DNA of 64,000 nt, from the NCBI RefSeq assembly GCF_008710135.1, contig NZ_VYKK01000013.1:1-64000 (forward strand), read 5' to 3'. Position 1 is the first letter of the stretch. Each line of letters starts with the position of its first letter. Origin of the DNA: Paenibacillus spiritus (GTDB lineage Bacteria > Bacillota > Bacilli > Paenibacillales > Paenibacillaceae). This document shows, piece by piece, positions 1-7,927 of the stretch. The notes beneath the pieces are model-generated. The model was not told where the DNA came from, did not search any database, and saw nothing but the letters and a program-made list of their open reading frames with translations. The position numbers were made by a program, and so were the translations under genes.

Positions 1-43
1 GGGCTGTCTCTCAGGTCATTTTATGACCCTTTTGAGACAGCCC
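1..43. terminator. Nested inverted repeat at the window edge
   Basis: Bases 1-10 (GGGCTGTCTC) pair perfectly with 34-43, and an inner arm 14-19 (GGTCAT) pairs with 23-28. A T-rich stretch lies only inside the loop. It sits 37 bases past the stop of the minus-strand dps gene, so it could be that gene's terminator. The outer arm also resembles the ends of some insertion sequences, but no transposase is in view. Confidence 0.5.
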
Positions 44-80
44 CTTGTAGGTATGCCGCTATAGGAAGCGGCAGGGCGAA

Positions 81-536
81 TCAGCCCAGATAAGCATTCA
101 GCATCCATACATGCTTCTCGACGTTCGTCCGAATGCCGATCAGCAGATCTCCGGTCGGCTGGTCGCCGGACTCTTCCGCAAGTGCAATCAGCGTCTTCGC
201 TTCTTCGGCAATCTGAGAGAAGTCCTTGATGAGCTGGGATACCATAGCGGCGGCATCTTCGCTTCCCTTGGCTTCTTCCAGGGTCGACAGTTCCAGATAT
301 TCCTTCATCGTCGAGGCCGGACGGCCACCGATGGCCAACAGGCGCTCCGCCAGCTCGTCCACATAGCCTGCGGCTTCGTTGTAGTATTCCTCGAATTTCT
401 CATGCAGGGTGAAGAAGTGGCTGCCTTTGACAAACCAGTGATAGTGATGCAGCTTGACGCCCAGCAGGCTCCAATTCGCGGTCTGGCGGTTCAACCCGGC
501 GTGCAGTTCGGTCTGGCTCTTCAGTTCGGTACTCAT
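81..536 (-). CDS. dps: Dps-family ferritin-like DNA-protection protein
   Basis: Cytoplasmic mini-ferritin of 151 residues, the usual Dps length. In this family twelve subunits form a shell that oxidises Fe(II), with peroxide as co-substrate, and stores iron, which protects DNA during oxidative stress. The inter-subunit ferroxidase ligands are visible: H33 in the HHYHW motif, H45, D60 and E64 in the DELAER segment. The start is set by GGGAGGAA seven bases before the ATG. It is a single gene with its own promoter and a PerR-like palindrome upstream, which fits the peroxide control of mrgA-type Dps genes in Bacillus. Whether it binds DNA directly cannot be read from the sequence. Confidence 0.92.
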   Translation of the reverse strand: MSTELKSQTELHAGLNRQTANWSLLGVKLHHYHWFVKGSHFFTLHEKFEEYYNEAAGYVDELAERLLAIGGRPASTMKEYLELSTLEEAKGSEDAAAMVSQLIKDFSQIAEEAKTLIALAEESGDQPTGDLLIGIRTNVEKHVWMLNAYLG

Positions 537-561
537 TATAATTTCCTCCCAACTATTTAAT

Positions 562-576
562 TTAGACTTATTCTAA
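562..576 (-). promoter_or_regulatory. PerR-like box upstream of dps
   Basis: TTAGACTTATTCTAA is a 7-1-7 inverted repeat with one arm mismatch. It matches the PerR-box pattern (TTAGAATnATTCTAA class). It lies between the predicted -10 and the ribosome binding site, so a bound repressor would block early transcription. PerR itself is not in the window. Confidence 0.6.
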
Positions 577-586
577 ATATATATTT

Positions 587-615
587 AATTTAGCATACTT
601 CCGCCGCATTTACAA
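587..615 (-). promoter_or_regulatory. Predicted sigma-A promoter of dps
   Basis: On the minus strand, TTGTAA (610-615) is followed after 17 bases by TAAATT (587-592). Transcription would begin just before or inside the PerR-like box. Confidence 0.45.
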
Positions 616-675
616 TGCCGCGAATGAATTTCGCATAGTTTATCATGCCCGTTAAGCTCCAGGCTATTAGGTCGG

Positions 676-2220
676 TCACAATTTCTTAAGATTCTCGTTC
701 TCTTCCCCCAGCGTCTGAACCGAGCCAAGCGGCGACGCTTGAAGCGGAAGCTGTCCGCCGGCCGCCGAACGCCCTTTCTCGGCGCGGAACAAAGCCCGCA
801 TTTCTTCCCGCTTCGATTTGGGACTCAGCACATAGAGAACATCGCCAGGCTCGATCACCGTTCCTCCTAGCGGAGTGACAATCCGGTCACCGCGGATAAT
901 CGCCGTGAACAGGATATCCTCCGGCAGCTCCATCTCGGCAATCTGCAGGCCGGCAATCGGCATATGGGGCTGAATGACGACATGGTTGAATTCGGAGCTT
1001 GTTCGGCCCAGGGCGACCAGTTCCATCAGCGAAGGCGCTTCTCCCTCCTTGCCGACCAGCTTGAGCCGGAAGGCCAGCGCGGAAATCGTCGTACCCTGAA
1101 TGACCGCGGAGGTCAGCACGACGAAGAAGACGACATTGAAGAACATCCGCCCATGGGGAAGATTCGCCATCAGCGGATAGGTTGCCAGTACGATCGGCAC
1201 CGCGCCCCGAAGTCCCGACCAGGCAATCAGCGTCTTCTCCCTGACATTGAATTTGGCGAACAGGAGACTCAGGAAGACGCCGGCGGGCCGGGCCACCACC
1301 ATCAGGATCAGCGACAGCAGCAGGCCCTGCCAGGCGATATCGGCCAGATCCTGGGGGAATACGAGCAGCCCGAGGAGCATGAACATGGCGATCTGCATCA
1401 TCCAGGCAAAGCCGTGGTTGAAGTTCATAATGGTCCGGTGATAGACCACTTCCGAGTTGCCGAGCACCAGCCCGGCTACATAGACCGCCAGCAGGCCGCT
1501 GCTGTGAAACATCGCCGCCAGTCCATAGGTCAGCACGGCCGCGCCGACCGCAAGCACCGGATACAGACCGGTGGAATCCAGGTTGATCCGGTTGATCAGC
1601 CAGACGGCTCCTTTGCCCACGACCAGACCGGTAACCAGGCCCATGCCCATCTCCCAGATGAACAGCAGGATCAGCATCCAGATTGCAGTATCGGGGTGCT
1701 GAATCCATTCAATGAGCGTCACGGTCAGGAAGACCGCCATCGGATCATTGCTGCCTGACTCCGCTTCCAGCGTGGAGGTCAGCCGTTTGTCGATATTCTT
1801 GCCGCCCAGCACGGCGAAGACGGCCGCCGCATCGGTCGAGCCGACAATGGCGCCGAACAGCAGACTATCGGCCCAAGGAACATCCAGAACAAGCCGGGCA
1901 AAAAAACCGACGATGACGGTCGATACGATCACGCCTACGGTGGCCAGCGAGAGCGCCGGGCGGATGATCGGGCGAATCTCCCGGAAGCTGGTCTGCATGC
2001 CGCCTTCAAACAGGATAATGACAAGCGCAAAAATCCCCGCAAGCTGGGTCAGCTTGATGTTGTCGTAATAAACGAATTGGTTCAATACCATCCCGGCCGC
2101 GATGAAGAGCACCAGCGAAGGCATGCCGAAACGCGAGGAGAATTTGGTGGAGAATACGCCAATCAGCAGGAGAACGGCCAAGAGAAGAATCATGGTGTCG
2201 GAAAAATGCGTCATGTGCAT
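676..2220 (-). CDS. CPA1-type potassium/proton antiporter with TrkA-C domain
   Basis: Integral membrane cation/H+ exchanger of about 514 residues, NhaP2/CvrA-like. The first ~390 residues are a run of hydrophobic helices carrying the family signature with paired acidic residues (GSTDAAAVFAVLGG and ESGSNDPMAVFL). Residues ~400-480 (VIQPHMPIAG to GDVLYVLSPK) are a cytoplasmic TrkA-C/RCK-C domain, which in this family binds nucleotides or ions. The likely role is K+ or Na+ export coupled to proton uptake in osmotic or pH homeostasis. I chose the ATG at 2220 because GGAAAGG lies 8 bases before it. A TTG one codon upstream and an ATG two codons downstream are alternatives. The gene is divergent from the GNAT gene. 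Confidence 0.85.
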   Translation of the reverse strand: MHMTHFSDTMILLLAVLLLIGVFSTKFSSRFGMPSLVLFIAAGMVLNQFVYYDNIKLTQLAGIFALVIILFEGGMQTSFREIRPIIRPALSLATVGVIVSTVIVGFFARLVLDVPWADSLLFGAIVGSTDAAAVFAVLGGKNIDKRLTSTLEAESGSNDPMAVFLTVTLIEWIQHPDTAIWMLILLFIWEMGMGLVTGLVVGKGAVWLINRINLDSTGLYPVLAVGAAVLTYGLAAMFHSSGLLAVYVAGLVLGNSEVVYHRTIMNFNHGFAWMMQIAMFMLLGLLVFPQDLADIAWQGLLLSLILMVVARPAGVFLSLLFAKFNVREKTLIAWSGLRGAVPIVLATYPLMANLPHGRMFFNVVFFVVLTSAVIQGTTISALAFRLKLVGKEGEAPSLMELVALGRTSSEFNHVVIQPHMPIAGLQIAEMELPEDILFTAIIRGDRIVTPLGGTVIEPGDVLYVLSPKSKREEMRALFRAEKGRSAAGGQLPLQASPLGSVQTLGEENENLKKL

Positions 2221-2273
2221 CAATCACGCCTTTCCATTTGGACTGGTTTTGTTATGTTCGTTATTACCCATGT

Positions 2274-2279
2274 TATACT
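2274..2279 (+). promoter_or_regulatory. Extended -10 element before the acetyltransferase gene
   Basis: TGTTATACTG contains an extended -10 (TGn-TATACT). No good -35 is visible. It is 26 bases upstream of the ribosome binding site of the gene at 2323. Confidence 0.4.
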
Positions 2280-2322
2280 GGGTTGTGCCAAGAAATTTTA
2301 CTCATTGGGAGGCTACACGCAG

Positions 2323-3420
2323 ATGCAATACCGGCTTATTCGCCCAGAAGAGCTGCCGCAGGCGGCCGCGCTCGCCGACTCCGTATTCCGCAAGGAGGGC
2401 GACCGCTCGATGGGCGAACTCTTCCCCTCTATATTCCGTCCGGGTCTTGTCCACTCTTACGCAGCCTGGGACGAGGACGGCACGCTGGCCGCCTTCATGG
2501 GCTTGGTCCCTTCCACGGTCCAGGCCGGCCCTGTCGCGCTCCGCGCCTTCTCGATCGGCTCGGTCTGCACGGCGCCCGCCTACCGCAACCGGGGGCTTGC
2601 CGGAACGCTTCTGGCGCTCTGCCAGAAGCACGCCCGCCGGGCAGGGGCGGCGCTGATCTTTGTCTCCGGCGAACGTTCGCTCTATGAGCGCGCCGGATGT
2701 GTGCCGTTTGGCCGCGCCGCCCGCGTGCGGCTGCATCCGGAGGCGGCTGCGTCCCTTGCGGCGGCCGCCGAGGACGAAGACCGGCTGCTGCGGCCGATGC
2801 AGCCGGAGGATCTGCACGCCGTCTGCGAACTGCTGACGGCGCGGGAGGCGGGGTTCGCCGCCTCGGCGGGCGAACTGGCGGCGGAGCTTGGGGCCGGAGC
2901 CCTGGCGGGTGCGATGGGTCTGACCCCGCGCACCCTGGTGGCCGTCCGCGAGGGCCGCGTGGAGGGCTTCCTCGCCGCCGCGCTGCCGGCGGCGGTTCCG
3001 GGCGCGCCGGCTGACCCGGCGCGCGGCGATGCCGCCCCTTCGGACGGGGCGGCTGTGGAGTGGGCGGGCCGCCCCGAAGCGGTGGCGGCCCTGCTGGCGA
3101 AGGCCGCGCTGTGCAGCGGCGCGGCGTTGGAAGTGCCGGTGCCGTGGCACGAGCACCGGCTGCTTGCGCTGCTCCGCGAAGCGGGCGCAGCGGCCGCCTT
3201 CGGCGGCAACGCCGGCACGGTCTGCGCAGCCAGCCGTGCCGAGCTGCTCCGCCAGGCCGTGCCGGCGGAGGCGGACCGCGCCGCAGTGGAGGCGGCGGCG
3301 CCCGGTGACCGCGAGCTGCTGTCGGTGCTGTTTGACCCGGACAGCCCCCTGCGGGCAGCTGCGGACGGACTGCCGCCCGCGCTCCCGCTGCCTTACCTGT
3401 ACGGCCTGCATTTTGTATAG
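2323..3420 (+). CDS. GNAT-family N-acetyltransferase, Eis-like layout
   Basis: 365 residues. The N-terminal third is a clear GNAT domain that transfers acetyl from acetyl-CoA: beta-4 and the acetyl-CoA loop are in GSVCTAPAYRNRGLAGTLL (R-N-R-G-L-A), followed by a late ERAGCVPFGR segment. The remaining ~220 residues are Ala/Pro/Gly-rich and resemble the degenerate second GNAT-like half of Eis-type proteins. The substrate is unknown. The start is the ATG behind TTGGGAGGC; the frame is open further upstream but without a binding site. The last 700 bases are very GC-rich, which opens long false frames on both strands. Confidence 0.75.
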   Translation: MQYRLIRPEELPQAAALADSVFRKEGDRSMGELFPSIFRPGLVHSYAAWDEDGTLAAFMGLVPSTVQAGPVALRAFSIGSVCTAPAYRNRGLAGTLLALCQKHARRAGAALIFVSGERSLYERAGCVPFGRAARVRLHPEAAASLAAAAEDEDRLLRPMQPEDLHAVCELLTAREAGFAASAGELAAELGAGALAGAMGLTPRTLVAVREGRVEGFLAAALPAAVPGAPADPARGDAAPSDGAAVEWAGRPEAVAALLAKAALCSGAALEVPVPWHEHRLLALLREAGAAAAFGGNAGTVCAASRAELLRQAVPAEADRAAVEAAAPGDRELLSVLFDPDSPLRAAADGLPPALPLPYLYGLHFV

Positions 3421-3459
3421 CGGCCGGCCCCGGCCGCAGCAGCGTCTCCTTCGACAACA

Positions 3460-3494
3460 AAGCCGTCCCTCGGCATCGGGACGGCTTGTTTTTT
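3460..3494. terminator. Bidirectional terminator between convergent genes
   Basis: AAGCCGTCCC (3460-3469) pairs with GGGACGGCTT (3478-3487) and is followed by GTTTTTT on the plus strand. Read on the minus strand the stem ends in TTTGTTG. It serves the acetyltransferase gene and probably the glycoside-hydrolase operon that ends at 3559. Confidence 0.85.
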
Positions 3495-3558
3495 GGGATA
3501 AGAAATTCAGGGTTGGAAGACCGGGCGGATAGAATGCGCGGCCCGTCCCGTCCTTGGC

Positions 3559-6231
3559 CTATTCTCTGGAATAGACCTGCAGTTCATAGATGGACCAGTA
3601 GTTGCCGCCCGAGCCGGTCTGGCGGATGCGGATATATCGGCCGCGGGTCTCCCCAAGCGGATACAGGCTCTGTCCCTTCCGGCCCAGGCCGGACTGGATC
3701 GTCCTCCAGCTTGAACCGTCGTCGGAGACCGAGATTTCATAGCGTCGCGGGTAATCGTAGGGGGCTGGCGAGAGACTCATCTCCAGCGCTTCGAAGCTGT
3801 GCACAGCGCCGAGATCAATCTCGTATCTCTCGTCGGGCTTCTGGTTGACGCCGGTATCCCAGCGGGTCTGGCTGTCGCCGTCAATCGCTTTGCCGGGATA
3901 CCCGTTCTCGCCGTTGACGTTCGCGCTCACCTTCCATTCCGAGCGGTCCAGAGGAACCAGTCCGGTAGCGGTAATCTGCACGGTCTTGGACATCTGCTCC
4001 GAACCGGTCCGCCGGACCGCGTACGTGTACAGCGTTCCTTCCCGAACCGAACGGTCGGTGTAGGACGTAGCCGTCACTCCTTTGGCAATCGCCTTGAAGG
4101 CCGTGCTGGAGCCGTCGGCCCGGAGCACTTCGTAGGAAATGCCCGGCACCTCCTTCCAGTTCAGCCGTATGGCCGACCCTCTGACGGCTTCCGCCGTCAG
4201 CCCGGCGGGAGCCGTATCCTTCACCCGGGCAGAGGGCTCCAGGATATATTGCACCGCCTCTCCCGGAGCCAGCTTTTCCCGGAAGGTGATCGACGGGGAA
4301 GCCTTGAGGCTGCCGACATACCGGCGGGCCGTCTCATAGGTGTCGCCGCTGCCGAAGCGTTCGCCTTCATAGACAACCGCTTCCGGCATTGTGACCGCGA
4401 CCTCCACCGTCTGCTCCGTGGATTCAAAATTCACCAGGTTGACCAGCACCTTGTCGGACGTCGCGCCGCTGACCGGAAGCGGGTCCAGCTTCGAGGTATC
4501 CACGGCCCGGACATACACTTTCTTGTCGGCCAGCTCATCCCGGTTGGCAAGGACATAGGTCAGAGGCGCGCCGTGTGTGGCATAGGCCAGCGTAAGCCGG
4601 CGCATGATGCTGACCCGGGATTCTTCGCCTTTCTTGGTGTAGTAAATTCGGGTCTTCGCAGGGTCATGATCGTTCAGATTGAAATTGTACTCGAACAGAC
4701 TGAAGTTCTTAAAGAAGGCGGCATGCTGGACGAACATATCGGCATAGCCGATATGAGCCCGCATAATCCGGTCAAAGACGGCCGAAGTCTTCTGATCGGC
4801 CCCGTACTGCCAGGCATCGACATGGCTGTCGGAGGTGCCGAACTCGGTGGTCAGCATTTGTTTGGGCAGTCCGTCTGCCGATCCCCCGAACGTCTTCAGG
4901 TTCTCGGTGAAGCTGCCGCCATCCCTGGACACATAGGATTCTCCGTAGGAATGGCCGTTCGTCAGATCGGTAACCTCCTCCAGTTCCATTCGCTGCTTCG
5001 GATCGCGCTCCCAGCCGTCCGGATCGCCGCATTGCTTGGCGCTGCCGCGCTGGTTGCCGCAGGATTTGGCGCTGTAGCCCGGCCAGTACGCCCACCCCGG
5101 AGCCACGCTCTTCATCTCCGGCGAGATAGTCTTGCCTTGCTTGTTCAGCCACTGGGCAATGGCCAGATCGACCGCTTGCGAACGGTTGAACAGGCCCGGT
5201 TCGTTGTCCACCTCGAAATACTGGAAGTAGGAACCGTATTTCTTGAAATAATCGGACAGCTTCCCCGCGGCCTCATCCGAGAGGCTGCCGTCCTTCTTCA
5301 GCTTGATGTCGGCCGTGTAGAGATACAGCACAACCGACTGCATGTTGTAATCCTTGAGAACCTTGTAATATTCCTCCATCTTGGAGCAAGCGTTCCCGAC
5401 ATCGCTGGCGCAGCTGGCCCGCATGACGTTGCCGCTGTAAGCCAGACCCAGCCATTTCAGAATATAGGGCAGGTGATCCACGGCGCCTTGATCGTAATAG
5501 AACTGCTTGTTCGCCACCATCGTTCCCGTCTCGATATAGCTTCCGTGGATCGGCTCGCTGATCGGCGCATTCAGGGCGCTGAGCGACAGGTCATCCCAGG
5601 TCCACCACAGATAAGCGTCTTCCTCCGAAGAACAATAGAGACAGCGCTCGGTGCGAAGCTTCAATTCATTGCTTCCGGCCCGAAGCTGCTCCTTCGGTAT
5701 GTAGAGCTCATACGTCTTGACAAAATTATAGTCGATGCCCGTTCCGGCCACGCCGGCGATCTGAATGATCCCCGACAGCTGCCGGTTCGAGAAGACGCTC
5801 ATCTGCGGAACGGATTTGTACGCATCCAGGATGCTCACCCGGAACAGCACGCCATGCTCCGGCACCCGGTTCAGGTTGTATTGAATCTTCAATTCGGGAC
5901 GCTTCTTGCCGTCCAGACCCGAAGGTACCCGGCTAAGCGTATCCGCCGTCAGCGCCTCTCTGCCAACCGCAAGCTCCGCCGCTCCAGCGGCGGGCTTGGC
6001 GAATTCGGCAGCGGAGCCGTTATGGGTCCCCAGCTTCCAGATCGTCGTTCCCTTCGGGATATCCGCCCGGGTTACGCTCGGAGCAGACAGCTTGCTCATA
6101 TCGACTGTCGTCCTCCCTTTCTCGTCCTTGGGCCCTCCCAGAAAGGAAAGGGTCATCAGAACCAAGAGCCCCAACCCTGCAAGCTTGGCAATCAGAAGGA
6201 AGTAGCGGTTCATGTTTCGGCTGGTTCTCAT
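3559..6231 (-). CDS. Secreted/anchored clan GH-A glycoside hydrolase with FN3 and F5/8C domains
   Basis: 890 residues. An N-terminal hydrophobic segment (~10-32) is a signal peptide or anchor. Residues ~110-230 look like a carbohydrate-binding beta-sandwich of the rhamnogalacturonan-lyase type. The following (beta/alpha)8-like part carries the two acidic residues typical of clan GH-A: E344 in VDNEPGLF (acid/base, N-E-P motif) and E463 in TTEFGTS (nucleophile). An FN3 domain (~675-755) and a discoidin/F5-8C sugar-binding domain (~760-888) close the protein. I cannot assign a GH family. It is the third gene of the hydrolase operon, 52 bases after the GH26 gene. Its N-terminus (MRTSR) matches that of its neighbour after the TTG start (LRTSR). 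The neighbouring EPS cluster makes its own matrix a candidate substrate. Confidence 0.72.
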   Translation of the reverse strand: MRTSRNMNRYFLLIAKLAGLGLLVLMTLSFLGGPKDEKGRTTVDMSKLSAPSVTRADIPKGTTIWKLGTHNGSAAEFAKPAAGAAELAVGREALTADTLSRVPSGLDGKKRPELKIQYNLNRVPEHGVLFRVSILDAYKSVPQMSVFSNRQLSGIIQIAGVAGTGIDYNFVKTYELYIPKEQLRAGSNELKLRTERCLYCSSEEDAYLWWTWDDLSLSALNAPISEPIHGSYIETGTMVANKQFYYDQGAVDHLPYILKWLGLAYSGNVMRASCASDVGNACSKMEEYYKVLKDYNMQSVVLYLYTADIKLKKDGSLSDEAAGKLSDYFKKYGSYFQYFEVDNEPGLFNRSQAVDLAIAQWLNKQGKTISPEMKSVAPGWAYWPGYSAKSCGNQRGSAKQCGDPDGWERDPKQRMELEEVTDLTNGHSYGESYVSRDGGSFTENLKTFGGSADGLPKQMLTTEFGTSDSHVDAWQYGADQKTSAVFDRIMRAHIGYADMFVQHAAFFKNFSLFEYNFNLNDHDPAKTRIYYTKKGEESRVSIMRRLTLAYATHGAPLTYVLANRDELADKKVYVRAVDTSKLDPLPVSGATSDKVLVNLVNFESTEQTVEVAVTMPEAVVYEGERFGSGDTYETARRYVGSLKASPSITFREKLAPGEAVQYILEPSARVKDTAPAGLTAEAVRGSAIRLNWKEVPGISYEVLRADGSSTAFKAIAKGVTATSYTDRSVREGTLYTYAVRRTGSEQMSKTVQITATGLVPLDRSEWKVSANVNGENGYPGKAIDGDSQTRWDTGVNQKPDERYEIDLGAVHSFEALEMSLSPAPYDYPRRYEISVSDDGSSWRTIQSGLGRKGQSLYPLGETRGRYIRIRQTGSGGNYWSIYELQVYSRE

Positions 6232-6283
6232 TTCGTCGCCCTCGCTTTCTGCCGGTTATTGGTCTCGAACGAAACGGTTCTTC

Positions 6284-7789
6284 TCACCGGGGAACGAACG
6301 AGATGGTAGAGGGCGCTGCGCTCTCTTTCTGGCCCGCGCTCTTCCAGGTCAGGGAGAAACTTGCATTGCCTCTGTTCTCAAAATACTCGACGGTCAGATT
6401 GTATTTCTGCCCCGGCTTGAGGTAGATGGTTCCCTTCCGGCTCTTGCTGCTCTGTTTGATCCAAGCGTCAATGACGGTCGTCCCGCCGATCTTCACCCGG
6501 CTTCCGTCATCCGAAGACGCCTTGATCTCGTAGAGGCCGCCCTTCGCCGAAACGATCGTCCCGCTCCAGCGGATGGAGAACAGATCCTTGGAGACCCCCG
6601 CCGCCGGGGAACCGGTGTGCCAGTTGTGCTCCAGCTTCTGCTCCTTGCGCGTCAGCACGGGCTTCCCGGAGAGTGTCGCATTGTTGAAGTATTCGGCAGT
6701 CAGCCCCTTCTCCGCCACCGCCGGCGCCCCATTGCGGATCAGTTCGGTTGCCGACTTCACATCCTCGCGCGACAGCGTGAACGGATTGCTCATGAACTTC
6801 CGGATGGCCTGTGAACTGTTGTTCTCGGTCAGCATCTTGCCCCATGTCATCATGTAGACCCAGCGGCTCTGCGTCTTTGCCAGCATGCCCGGATCCGGCA
6901 GCTCGCCGTTCTCGCCGATGGCGATCGGTTTGTCTCCCGCGAGTTCCAGAAGACTGTCATAGTAATATTGACGGAAATCGTTGTTATAGATATCTGCGGC
7001 CAGGATATCGACCTTATCCGCTCCCGGATAATAATCTTTATACGCCCCCGAAGACTCGTTCGGGGCGTTCGGATTCCAGACCCACAGCAGATTGTTCAGA
7101 CCATGCGTTACGGTGAAACGTTCATACATGAGGTCCCAGAGCTTGGAGAATTGCTCTTTCTGACCCCACCAGAACCAGCCGCCGTTCATTTCGTGGTATG
7201 GACGCCATAAGACCGGAACGCCTTCATCGCGAAGTTCTTCCAAGTATCCGGCGACATCGTCAAGCTCTGCGATCAGGTTCTTGTATTCCGCGGTTCCCGG
7301 CGTGATATAAGCATTGAACTTATCCGGGTCGAGCGTCATATGTACATTCGTCCACTCCGGCGAGGTGCCGGGCAGATTCTGGTGAAAGGTCATGACGACA
7401 ATGCCGCCGCTCTTATACCAATTCTCGGCACTCTCCACGACAGCCTGCCGCTGCTTGCGGATCGTGGCGGTGGACTGGTTGCCGATCGCACCCAGCTCAT
7501 AGCCGTGAATGACCGCCGATTCACCGGTGTACATACGCAGCTTGCGGTTGAACTCATCGGGACTCTCCAGATAATCATGCTGGCCGGACAGAATGCCCTT
7601 GCCTCCAAGGTTCACCAGATAGTCGTAGAGCCGCTTCGCTTCCGGCGAAATATTCGCATTGACCGGAGACGGAGAAGGCGCCGCGGGAACGGCAGACTTA
7701 CTGGTCACCTCATTGCGGCCCAGCAGCACCAGCAGCAGAATAGCGGGCAACAGCGCAGTGAATAACCGATATTTCCGACTCGTTCTCAA
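6284..7789 (-). CDS. GH26 beta-mannanase-like enzyme with C-terminal PA14 domain
   Basis: 501 residues from the chosen start: signal peptide or anchor, short Pro/Ser linker, GH26 barrel, PA14 domain (~360-490). GH26 enzymes mainly cleave beta-1,4-mannans by a retaining mechanism. The acid/base E200 lies in RPYHEMNGGWFWWG and the nucleophile E293 in IGENGE. PA14 domains bind glycans. I place the start at TTG 7789, because AGAGGAAG (7797-7804) sits 7 bases before it and the resulting N-terminus resembles that of the downstream gene. An in-frame ATG at 7813 lacks a binding site. It is the second gene of the operon and about half identical by eye to the catalytic domain of the first. Endo-beta-mannanase is the best guess; other GH26 activities are possible. 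Confidence 0.85.
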   Translation of the reverse strand: MRTSRKYRLFTALLPAILLLVLLGRNEVTSKSAVPAAPSPSPVNANISPEAKRLYDYLVNLGGKGILSGQHDYLESPDEFNRKLRMYTGESAVIHGYELGAIGNQSTATIRKQRQAVVESAENWYKSGGIVVMTFHQNLPGTSPEWTNVHMTLDPDKFNAYITPGTAEYKNLIAELDDVAGYLEELRDEGVPVLWRPYHEMNGGWFWWGQKEQFSKLWDLMYERFTVTHGLNNLLWVWNPNAPNESSGAYKDYYPGADKVDILAADIYNNDFRQYYYDSLLELAGDKPIAIGENGELPDPGMLAKTQSRWVYMMTWGKMLTENNSSQAIRKFMSNPFTLSREDVKSATELIRNGAPAVAEKGLTAEYFNNATLSGKPVLTRKEQKLEHNWHTGSPAAGVSKDLFSIRWSGTIVSAKGGLYEIKASSDDGSRVKIGGTTVIDAWIKQSSKSRKGTIYLKPGQKYNLTVEYFENRGNASFSLTWKSAGQKESAAPSTISFVPR

Positions 7790-7796
7790 ATCCCAT

Positions 7797-7920
7797 CTTC
7801 CTCTCAGGTGCATATAGCTCAGTAGCCCTGCCGGTGAGAGCAGGGCATACCTGGCGGTTAAGATTTCATGCGGTCGATTGCAGGAGGATGAAATTCGACG
7901 CCCGAGAGTCCAAGAGAGGA
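7797..7920 (-). promoter_or_regulatory. Structured leader that can mask the ribosome binding site of the second GH26 gene
   Basis: On the minus strand TCCTCTC (7914-7920), just after the stop of the first hydrolase gene, is perfectly complementary to GAGAGGA (7798-7804), which is the ribosome binding site for TTG 7789. Between them are a hairpin CCCTGC/GCAGGG around 7830-7850 and complementary AATTTCAT/ATGAAAT blocks. It matches no riboswitch class I know; the conserved c-di-GMP-I bases are absent. Function is inferred. Confidence 0.35.
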
Positions 7921-7927
7921 CAATCGC

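Noticed and set aside
3799..6309. Long plus-strand open frame opposite the clan GH-A gene
   Set aside because: Antisense shadow; the minus-strand frame has clear catalytic motifs and domains.
7797..7920. Second c-di-GMP riboswitch before the second GH26 gene
   Set aside because: The invariant GCAAACC and GACGCAAAGCC blocks are missing.
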